Shown: piece by piece, positions 54,126 through 61,183 of the stretch
Layout of the letters: every line of letters begins with the position of its first letter
Position numbering within the stretch: position 1 is the first letter of the stretch
Assembly (NCBI RefSeq): GCF_000278725.1
Contig: NZ_ALCA01000111.1
Span: 1 to 64,000 of the forward strand
Length of the DNA stretch: 64,000 nucleotides
Source of the DNA: Actinomyces sp. ICM47
Lineage (GTDB): Bacteria; Actinomycetota; Actinomycetes; Actinomycetales; Actinomycetaceae
Direction of reading: 5' to 3'
Translations under genes and position numbers: made by a program
The notes under the pieces: generated by a model
Database searches by the model: none
Told to the model about the DNA's origin: nothing
The model's input: the letters and a program-made list of their open reading frames with translations, nothing else

Positions 54126-54821
54126 CTAGGCGCGGGAGAGTCCCAGCGGAGTGATCGCGAGCGACAGGTCAGGTACGTTGAGCTGGACCGACACCCGCTC
54201 ACGTACCGCGGGCTTCGCGCAAAAAGCGATCCCGACCCCGGCCTCGTCCATCATGGGGATGTCGTTCGCCCCGTCTCCGATTGCGACCGTGCGCGCCATG
54301 GGCACACCCAGGGACGAGGCCCACTCACGTAGGCATTCGACCTTGACCTGGGAGGTCACGATACGCCCCAGCACGCGGCCCGTGAGAACGCCGTCCTCGA
54401 CCTCCAGCCGGTTCGCGGCGTAGAAGTCGATGCCGAGGGAGGCCGCGAGGGGAGCGACCACCTCTTCGAAGCCGCCCGAGACGACACCGAAATGCCCACC
54501 GGCGGCGTGCACGGCGTCGATGAGTTCGCGCGCACCCTCCGTGGGCGTGATGGACGCGAGAACATCACCGAACACAGAATCGGGAACACCGCGCAGTGTC
54601 GCAACTCGCTCACGCAGCGACTCAGCGAAATCGAGTTCGCCATTCATCGCTCGAGACGTAATCTCAGCGACACGCTCCCGTGTGCCCGCGACCTCGGCCA
54701 GCTCTTCGATGACCTCTTGGGTGATCAGTGTCGAATCAACGTCAGTAACAACGAGGCCGGGTGCCCCGCTGGTAAACAGCAGCGGGGCACCCGGCTCATC
54801 GAGATGGTGAGTCATGCTCAC
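54126..54821 (-). CDS. serB: Phosphoserine phosphatase (HAD family)
   Basis: 231-residue HAD-type phosphatase, last step of serine synthesis. HAD motif [14 protein letters not shown] (nucleophile Asp, general acid Asp); motif [10 protein letters not shown] (Ser); motif [13 protein letters not shown] and [15 protein letters not shown]. The GTG at 54821 overlaps the glgC stop (GTGA); an ATG at 54815 is the other possible start. Cotranscription with glgC is unusual. Confidence 0.9.
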   Translation of the reverse strand: MSMTHHLDEPGAPLLFTSGAPGLVVTDVDSTLITQEVIEELAEVAGTRERVAEITSRAMNGELDFAESLRERVATLRGVPDSVFGDVLASITPTEGARELIDAVHAAGGHFGVVSGGFEEVVAPLAASLGIDFYAANRLEVEDGVLTGRVLGRIVTSQVKVECLREWASSLGVPMARTVAIGDGANDIPMMDEAGVGIAFCAKPAVRERVSVQLNVPDLSLAITPLGLSRA

Positions 54822-56053
54822 TTGGTGACGACCGTCCCCTTGGGAACGACCGTGATACCGGATTCGGTGACCGTGTAGCCGCGCTCGATGTCGCGGGCGG
54901 GATCCACGCCGACTTCGGCACCTTCCTCGACGACGACATTCTTGTCCAGAATCGTCTTGACGACCTTCGAGTGGCGACCGATGCGCGTGCCGTGCATGAC
55001 GACCGAGTCCTCAACATGAGCCCACGAATGGACGTAGGTGTGCGGGGAGACAATCGAGCGCACGATCTCGCCACCGGAGACGATGACACCCGGGGACACA
55101 AACGAGTCGATTGCATGACCCAGTCGATCCTGATCGCCATAGACGAACTTCGCGGGAGGCAGCGAGCCGTCGATCATCGTCATCGTCGGCCACTCGCGGT
55201 TGTACAGGTTGAACACCGGGTGCACCGAGATCAGGTCCATGTTCGCCTCGTAGTAGGCGTCCAGCGTACCAACGTCGCGCCAGTAATCGCGGTCGCGGTC
55301 GGTCGAACCCGGCACGTCGTTGTCCTGGAAGTCATAGACGCCGCACTCACCGCGCGACACGAACCACGGAATGATGTTGCCACCCATGTCGTGCTTCGAA
55401 TCGGGGTCCTTAGCATCTTCACGCAGCGCGTGGACCAGGTCCTTCGTGGTGAAGACGTAGTTGCCCATCGAGGCAAGGACCTTCGTGGGATCGTCCGGCA
55501 GGCCTTCGGCGTGCTGGGGCTTCTCCAGGAAGTTCTTGACGACACCACCCTCACCGTCGATAACACCCAGTGCGGGAGCAAGCTCGATCGGCTGACGAAT
55601 GCCTGCGACCGTGGCCGGCAGACCCGAATCGATGTGGTGCTGGACCATCTGCGAGAAGTCCATACGGTAGATGTTGTCAGCGCCGATGATGACGATGTAT
55701 TCGGGCTGCTCATCGTCGACGATGTTGAGCGACTGGTAAATCGCGTCCGCGCTGCCCAGGTACCAGTGGGGTCCGCGACGCTGCTGGGCCGGAACAGGGG
55801 CAATGAAGTTGCCGAGCAGGGGAGAGGTGTACCAGGTCTTCGTGACGTGGCGGTCAAGAGAGTGCGACTTGTACTGAGTCAGCACAACGATCTTGAGGTA
55901 TCCGGAATTCACGATATTCGACAGCGCGAAATCGATCAGACGGAAATGACCTCCAAACGGAACGGCAGGCTTCGCGCGGTCCGCTGTCAGCGGCATCAGA
56001 CGCTTACCCTCACCGCCCGCAAGAACAATAGCTAGAACGTGGTTCTTTGCCAT
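54818..56053 (-). CDS. glgC: Glucose-1-phosphate adenylyltransferase
   Basis: 411-residue ADP-glucose pyrophosphorylase, first committed step of glycogen synthesis. Nucleotide loop [20 protein letters not shown], substrate region [11 protein letters not shown], glucose-1-phosphate motif FLEKP, and a left-handed beta-helix C-terminal third ([19 protein letters not shown]). AGAGG six bases before the ATG. Divergent from the glycogen synthase gene across a 171-base control region. Couples to serB. Confidence 0.94.
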   Translation of the reverse strand: MAKNHVLAIVLAGGEGKRLMPLTADRAKPAVPFGGHFRLIDFALSNIVNSGYLKIVVLTQYKSHSLDRHVTKTWYTSPLLGNFIAPVPAQQRRGPHWYLGSADAIYQSLNIVDDEQPEYIVIIGADNIYRMDFSQMVQHHIDSGLPATVAGIRQPIELAPALGVIDGEGGVVKNFLEKPQHAEGLPDDPTKVLASMGNYVFTTKDLVHALREDAKDPDSKHDMGGNIIPWFVSRGECGVYDFQDNDVPGSTDRDRDYWRDVGTLDAYYEANMDLISVHPVFNLYNREWPTMTMIDGSLPPAKFVYGDQDRLGHAIDSFVSPGVIVSGGEIVRSIVSPHTYVHSWAHVEDSVVMHGTRIGRHSKVVKTILDKNVVVEEGAEVGVDPARDIERGYTVTESGITVVPKGTVVTK

Positions 56054-56104
56054 ACGGCACCTCTTCGTTGGTCGTGTGAGACCCGCATCGACGCAGGTCC
56101 GTGG

Positions 56105-56196
56105 GTGTGGTCACACTGTATTACAGATGTGCATCGATTGCTACACCGTCTCGTTTCGATTTCGATCCCCGTGATTTCGGATACTATGTGTTACAC
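56105..56196. promoter_or_regulatory. Palindromic sites in the glgC/glycogen synthase divergent promoter
   Basis: Three small dyads lie between the two starts: GTGTG-GT-CACAC (56105-56116), CTGTA-T-TACAG (56116-56126) and GTGT-T-ACAC (56188-56196). TACTAT at 56182-56187 may be a -10 box for the synthase. These look like operator half-sites but no regulator gene is present. Confidence 0.4.
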
Positions 56197-56224
56197 GCGT
56201 CGCCACTGTCGGAAGGACCACATC

Positions 56225-57448
56225 ATGCGCGTTGATCTGCTCACCCGCGAATACCCGCCCCACGTCTACGGCGGAGCCGGTGTCCATGTTCTCGAGTTGG
56301 CCAAGGTGCTGCGCGGCCTCGTCGATGATCTGCGAGTGCAGGCCTTCGATGGCCCTCGTGAACCCGGAACCGACGGAGCCGATCCGGGGGTGACTGGCCA
56401 TTCGGACCTGCCCCAGCTGGAGGGTGCCAACGCAGCGCTGCGTACCCTCGGCGTTGACCTTGAGATTGCCGCCGCGTGTGAGGGGTCGGACCTGGTGCAC
56501 TCCCACACCTGGTACGCCAACTTCGCAGGCCACGTCGCCTCGCTCCTCGGCGACATCCCACACGTCATCTCCGCCCATTCCCTCGAGCCCCTGCGCCCCT
56601 GGAAGGCCGAGCAGCTCGGCGGCGGCTACCGCCTGTCCTCCTACGTGGAGAAGACCGCTTACGAGGCTGCCAGCGCTATTGTCGCCGTCTCCAACGGCAT
56701 GCGCGACGATATTCTGCGCTGCTACCCGTCTGTTGATCCCGAGCGCGTGCACGTGATCCACAATGGTATTGACCTGAACAAGTGGCATGCGCCCGAGGGC
56801 GAGGCAGGTGACGAGCTGCGCGCTCGCGTGCTGGCCGAGCACGGTATCGACCCGACCCGCCGCACCGTTGTCTTCGTCGGCCGCATCACCCGCCAGAAGG
56901 GCCTGCCCTACTTCCTGCGTGCCGCCCGCCTGCTGCCCGACGACGTTCAGCTAGTTCTGTGTGCCGGTGCCCCGGACACCCCTGAGATCGCTGCTGAGGT
57001 CGAGGGACTGGTTGCTGAGCTGCGTGCCACCCGCTCTGGCGTCGTGCTCATCTCCGAGATGCTCCCACAGCCCGAGGTCGCGGCAATCCTCTCCGCCGCT
57101 CAGGTCTTCATCACCCCGTCGGTTTACGAACCCCTCGGCATCGTCAACCTCGAGGCCATGGCGCTCGGCCTGCCCGTCGTTGGCACCGCGACCGGTGGTA
57201 TCCCCGACGTCATTGTCGACGGCGAGACCGGCTACCTGGTCCCCATCGAACAGGTGCAGGATGGTACGGGCACTCCGCTTGACCCGGAGACCTTCGAGCG
57301 CGACATGGCTGACCGTCTCGTCCGCGTCCTGGATGATCCCGAGCTTGGCCGCCGCATGGGCGAGGCGGGCCTCGTGCGCGCACGTGAACACTTCTCCTGG
57401 GAAGCTATCGGCGTCAAGACCGCTGATCTGTATCGTTCGCTCGTCTGA
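56225..57448 (+). CDS. glgA: GT4 glycogen synthase / maltose-1-phosphate synthase (GlgA/GlgM type)
   Basis: 407-residue GT4 enzyme using ADP-glucose. LLTREYPPHVYGGAGVHV at the N terminus, VFVGRITRQKGLPYFL, and the EX7E motif SVYEPLGIVNLEAMALGLPV. The actinobacterial version next to glgC was shown in mycobacteria to make maltose-1-phosphate (GlgM), so the symbol glgA may be imprecise. GAAGGA seven bases before the ATG at 56225; the longer frame is out of family. Single gene followed, after 36 bases, by the ABC ATPase. Confidence 0.88.
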   Translation: MRVDLLTREYPPHVYGGAGVHVLELAKVLRGLVDDLRVQAFDGPREPGTDGADPGVTGHSDLPQLEGANAALRTLGVDLEIAAACEGSDLVHSHTWYANFAGHVASLLGDIPHVISAHSLEPLRPWKAEQLGGGYRLSSYVEKTAYEAASAIVAVSNGMRDDILRCYPSVDPERVHVIHNGIDLNKWHAPEGEAGDELRARVLAEHGIDPTRRTVVFVGRITRQKGLPYFLRAARLLPDDVQLVLCAGAPDTPEIAAEVEGLVAELRATRSGVVLISEMLPQPEVAAILSAAQVFITPSVYEPLGIVNLEAMALGLPVVGTATGGIPDVIVDGETGYLVPIEQVQDGTGTPLDPETFERDMADRLVRVLDDPELGRRMGEAGLVRAREHFSWEAIGVKTADLYRSLV

Positions 57449-57472
57449 GACGCGCGCGGTGTCCAACACGAC

Positions 57473-57478
57473 TAGGCT
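57473..57478 (+). promoter_or_regulatory. -10 element of the ABC ATPase gene
   Basis: TAGGCT six bases before the ATG at 57485. Same arrangement as at 40506. Confidence 0.45.
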
Positions 57479-57484
57479 AGATGC

Positions 57485-58273
57485 ATGACTTACGTCCTAA
57501 ATCTCTCTCATGTGTCGCTTCGACGAGGAGACACACAGATCCTGTCCGATGTCTCGTGGTCGACGCGTCCGCGCCAGCATTGGGTCATCGTTGGTCCCAA
57601 CGGAGCGGGCAAAACGACCCTCGCTCGCGTTGTCTCTGGCCGGGTCTCGCCCAATTCGGGCGAGGTGAGCGTGTCTGACACGGATCTCGCGAACGCGGAT
57701 CCCGCTGAGGTGGCGACGCGCATCGGGCTGGCCTCGGCTGCCGTGGCGGCGAAGATCGTCCCCACGCAGTCGGTGTTGGACACCGTGCGCAGCGCGGCCT
57801 GGGGCCTCTGCGTCGCTCACGACGAGGAATACGAGGAGGTCGATGACCAGCGCGCGAGCACGCTCATGGAGATCTTCGGCGTCGCCCACCTTGCCCAGCG
57901 CGAATTCTCCACGCTGTCGGAGGGTGAAGCGCAGCGCGTGCTTCTCGCGCGCGCACTCATGACCGATCCGGAGGTGCTCGTTCTCGACGAACCCACCTCC
58001 GGTCTCGACCTGGGAGCTCGCGAGTTGCTCATCGCCGCGCTTTCTGAGATCATGAAGGGTTCGAAATCTCCGCAGATCGTCCTGGTGACCCACCAGATCG
58101 AGGAGATTCCTGACGGCGTGACGCACTGCGCGATCATGTCGCAGGGGCAGATTACTCATCAGGGTCCCATCGAGGACATACTGACGGGTGTCAATCTGTC
58201 GCAGGTCTATGGCATGCCGTTGCTCGCCGGTCGCACCGATGGTCGCTGGTGGGCGCGCGGTGTGACCGAGTAA
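57485..58273 (+). CDS. ABC transporter ATP-binding protein
   Basis: 262-residue ABC ATPase with Walker A GPNGAGKTT, Q-loop absent as usual for the short form, signature LSEGEAQRV, Walker B VLVLDEPTSGLD, and the switch His of VTHQIEEI. No permease gene follows; the next genes are NfeD and SPFH proteins. It could be a soluble energiser or work with a permease elsewhere. Likely leaderless. Confidence 0.88.
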   Translation: MTYVLNLSHVSLRRGDTQILSDVSWSTRPRQHWVIVGPNGAGKTTLARVVSGRVSPNSGEVSVSDTDLANADPAEVATRIGLASAAVAAKIVPTQSVLDTVRSAAWGLCVAHDEEYEEVDDQRASTLMEIFGVAHLAQREFSTLSEGEAQRVLLARALMTDPEVLVLDEPTSGLDLGARELLIAALSEIMKGSKSPQIVLVTHQIEEIPDGVTHCAIMSQGQITHQGPIEDILTGVNLSQVYGMPLLAGRTDGRWWARGVTE

Positions 58274-58286
58274 GAGAGGCAGGGCG

Positions 58287-58763
58287 ATGAGTACCTGGTG
58301 GTTGTGGATTTTGGCGGCCCTTGTGTCCGGCATTATCGAGGTCATGATCGTGAGCTTCGTGTTCCTGATGCTCGCGATTGGTGCTCTCGCCGCCGGTATT
58401 GCGGCAGCATGTGGCGCGAATCTGATGGTTCAGTTGATCGTCTTCATTATCGTGTCTGTCGCTCTCCTGGTTGTGTTGCGTCCCTTCTTAAAGGGACGGA
58501 TCGAACGGTCGAACAACTACGTTCCCAGCAACACGGACCGCCTGATCGGCAAGAGCGGCTACGTCACCGAGACAGTGGGCGAGCGTCACGGACGCATCCA
58601 GTTTTCTGGCGGTGAATGGAGCGCGCGAACCGAAGGGCCGGAGCTGCCCGTTGGTACTGAGGTTCGCGTTGATCGTATTGATGGTGCGACTGCCGTTGTC
58701 AGTGCTCTCAGCCTGACGCAGCAGCCTCTCACGCAGCCGTCTGCAGGTCCCGCCTACCGATAG
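58287..58763 (+). CDS. NfeD family membrane protein
   Basis: 158-residue NfeD protein with two or three membrane helices (about residues 5-70) and a C-terminal OB domain (RLIGKSGYVTETVGERHGRIQFSGGEWSARTEG, spread over 90-130). Forms a gene pair with the SPFH protein 49 bases downstream, as in most bacteria where NfeD and stomatin-like proteins act together in membrane quality control. Confidence 0.88.
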   Translation: MSTWWLWILAALVSGIIEVMIVSFVFLMLAIGALAAGIAAACGANLMVQLIVFIIVSVALLVVLRPFLKGRIERSNNYVPSNTDRLIGKSGYVTETVGERHGRIQFSGGEWSARTEGPELPVGTEVRVDRIDGATAVVSALSLTQQPLTQPSAGPAYR

Positions 58764-58812
58764 GCTCGACCTGTCGGCTTCGAAGTATGAGTAGTATGAA
58801 AGGAAAGATGCA

Positions 58813-59772
58813 TTGAGGTCAGCAGAACTCATCGGCAACGTCGCGGTTATCGTGATCCTTGCCTTCGTTATCTTTGTTGTTGTGTCGCTTGTCCGTGCAG
58901 TTCGGATCGTTCCGCAGTCGCAGGCGTACGTCGTTGAGCGTTTGGGACGTTTCCAGGCTGTGATGAAGGGGGGTTTCCACCTCCTCGTTCCTTTCGTGGA
59001 TCGCGTCGCCGCTCGTATCGATCTGCGTGAGCAGGTCGCGAACTTCCCGCCTCAGCCCGTCATCACCGCCGACCAGGCGATGGTGTCGATCGACTCCGTG
59101 ATCTATTTCCAGATCACGGATCCGCGCAGCGCGACCTACGAGGTCGCTAACTTCCTGCAGGCGATCGAGCAGCTGACCGCGACGACGCTGCGTAACCTGA
59201 TCGGCTCCCTCGATCTGGAGCAGACGCAGACCTCGCGCGAGTCGATCAACAAGCAGCTGCGCGGCGTCCTCGACGAGGCCACGGGTCCGTGGGGTATCCG
59301 CGTGACCCGCGTGGAACTCAAGTCCATTGAGCCGCCGCCGCGCGTCCTGGCTGCCATGGAGCAGCAGATCACGGCGGAGCGCACCAAGCGAGCGACGATT
59401 CTGACGGCTGAGGCCGAGCGTGAGGCCCAGATCAAGAAGGCTGAGGGTGCCAAGCAGGCCGCTGTTCTGGCTGCCTCCGCCCAACAGGAGGCTCAGGTCC
59501 TGCAGGCCAAGGGTCAGAAGGAAGCGCTGATCCTCCAGGCCGAGGGCGCTCGCCAGGCTCAGATCCTGCGCGCGCAGGGTGAGGCTGAGGCGATCCAGAC
59601 GGTCTTCTCCGCAATCAACGCGGGCAAGGCTACCCCGGAGCTGCTCTCCTACAAGTACCTGGAGATGCTGCCGAAGATCGCGGATGGACAGGCGTCCAAG
59701 CTGTGGATGGTTCCGTCCGATCTGACCGGCGCACTGGAATCCATCTCGAAGGGTTTCGGTCTGGGCAAGTAG
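58813..59772 (+). CDS. SPFH/Band 7 (stomatin-like) protein
   Basis: 319-residue stomatin-type protein forming membrane-anchored oligomers. N-terminal helix, SPFH domain (SQAYVVERLGRFQAVMKGGFH near residues 35-55), then a long Gln/Ala/Glu-rich coiled coil (AEREAQIKKAEGAKQAAVL) from about residue 195. TTG start with AAAGGA eight bases upstream; an ATG nearby is out of frame. Ends in a 13-bp hairpin. Partner of NfeD. Confidence 0.88.
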   Translation: MRSAELIGNVAVIVILAFVIFVVVSLVRAVRIVPQSQAYVVERLGRFQAVMKGGFHLLVPFVDRVAARIDLREQVANFPPQPVITADQAMVSIDSVIYFQITDPRSATYEVANFLQAIEQLTATTLRNLIGSLDLEQTQTSRESINKQLRGVLDEATGPWGIRVTRVELKSIEPPPRVLAAMEQQITAERTKRATILTAEAEREAQIKKAEGAKQAAVLAASAQQEAQVLQAKGQKEALILQAEGARQAQILRAQGEAEAIQTVFSAINAGKATPELLSYKYLEMLPKIADGQASKLWMVPSDLTGALESISKGFGLGK

Positions 59773-59787
59773 ACTGGAGCCTATGCC

Positions 59788-59816
59788 GGGCCGACCGCAG
59801 TCCCTGCGGTCGGCCC
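59788..59816 (+). terminator. Terminator between the SPFH gene and glnA2
   Basis: Perfect 13-bp stem GGGCCGACCGCAG with a TCC loop, 15 bases after the SPFH stop and 27 before the glnA2 start. Confidence 0.65.
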
Positions 59817-59842
59817 GTCGTCTATTCAAGGGGAGGACACCG

Positions 59843-61183
59843 GTGGATTCGCATCAGGAGCACGTGCTGCGCGAGGTTGCGCAGAAGAACATCCGTTTCA
59901 TCAGGCTGTGGTTTACGGACGTCGCTGGCGTCCTGAAGTCGATTTCGATTGACCCGGGCGAGCTGGAGGACGCTTTCGCTGAGGGCATTGGTTTCGATGG
60001 CTCGGCCGTCGAGGGCCTCACCCGCGTGTTTGAGTCCGACATGCTGCTCATGCCCGATGCCTCGACCTTTCAGCTGTTGCCGTGGCGTTCCAACGAGGAT
60101 CCCGTCGCTCGCATGTTCTGCGACGTCCTCATGCCCGATGGTCGCTCTGCCCCCTCGGATCCGCGCGGCGTTCTCGAGCGTGTCGTCGAGCGCGCCGCCG
60201 ACGCGGGCTTCCGCGTCATGATGCACCCCGAGATCGAGTTCTACCTGCTGCGTCAGCCCGTCACCCCCGAGCGCATGGTGCCCGTCGATCAGGCGGGCTA
60301 TTTCGATCACGTCGCGCGCGGGGATTCTAATGATTTCCGGCGACGCGCGGTGCGTATGCTGGAGGATATGGGGATCCCCGTCGAGTTCTCTCACCACGAG
60401 GGAGGTCCCGGCCAGAACGAGATCGACCTGCGCGCGGTGGACCCGGTGCGCGCGGCCGACAACATCATGACAGCTCGTACGGTCATCGAGGAGGTGGCCC
60501 TGCGTGAGGAGTTGGTCGCCACCTTCATGCCGAAGCCCTTTATTGAGCATCCGGGGTCGGGCATGCACACGCATCTCTCGCTCTTCGAGGGTGAGGAGAA
60601 CGCGTTCTTCTCGCCGTCGGGTCAGTACCGGCTCTCCATGACGGGTCGCCGCTTCATCGCGGGCCTGCTTGCGCACGCCGGCGACATAGCGGCGATCACG
60701 AATCAGCACGTTAATTCCTACAAGCGCCTGTGGGGCGGGGGAGAGGCCCCGTCCTATGTGTGTTGGGGCCACCTGAATCGTTCCGCTCTCGTGCGTGTGC
60801 CGCTCTACAAGCCCAAGAAGAGCGCGTCGGCGCGCATCGAGTACCGCGCCCCTGACCCGAGTGCAAACCCCTACCTGGCTTTTGCCGTTATGATCGCGGC
60901 TGGCCTGGACGGCATCGAGAAGAAGATGGAACTGATGCCGGAGGCCGAGGATAACGTGTGGAATCTGTCGGATCGCGAGCGTCAGGTGATGGGTATCCAC
61001 GCCCTGCCGACCTCCCTGTCGGACGCGGTGCGTGAGATGAAGAAGTCGGAGCTTGTGGCCTCGACACTGGGCGAACAGGTCTTTGACTACGTTATCCGCA
61101 ACAAGCGCAAGGAATGGACGGAGTACCGCCAGCAGATCACGCGACAGGAACTTGAGCAATTCCTGAAGGTTGTTCCCCGGTGA
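59843..61183 (+). CDS. glnA: Type I glutamine synthetase, GlnA2-like
   Basis: 446-residue type I glutamine synthetase. Markers: the GFDGSAVEG metal loop, FYLLRQP, EFSHHEGGPGQNEIDL (ATP/metal region), and the C-terminal RIEYRAPDPSANPYLAF. The adenylylation loop that reads NLYDLPP in regulated GSI enzymes is here DNVWNLSDRERQVMG, so the Tyr site is missing. GTG at 59843 follows GGGGAGG and gives the length of mycobacterial GlnA2 (446). Overlaps glnE by four bases (GTGA). Confidence 0.92.
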   Translation: MDSHQEHVLREVAQKNIRFIRLWFTDVAGVLKSISIDPGELEDAFAEGIGFDGSAVEGLTRVFESDMLLMPDASTFQLLPWRSNEDPVARMFCDVLMPDGRSAPSDPRGVLERVVERAADAGFRVMMHPEIEFYLLRQPVTPERMVPVDQAGYFDHVARGDSNDFRRRAVRMLEDMGIPVEFSHHEGGPGQNEIDLRAVDPVRAADNIMTARTVIEEVALREELVATFMPKPFIEHPGSGMHTHLSLFEGEENAFFSPSGQYRLSMTGRRFIAGLLAHAGDIAAITNQHVNSYKRLWGGGEAPSYVCWGHLNRSALVRVPLYKPKKSASARIEYRAPDPSANPYLAFAVMIAAGLDGIEKKMELMPEAEDNVWNLSDRERQVMGIHALPTSLSDAVREMKKSELVASTLGEQVFDYVIRNKRKEWTEYRQQITRQELEQFLKVVPR

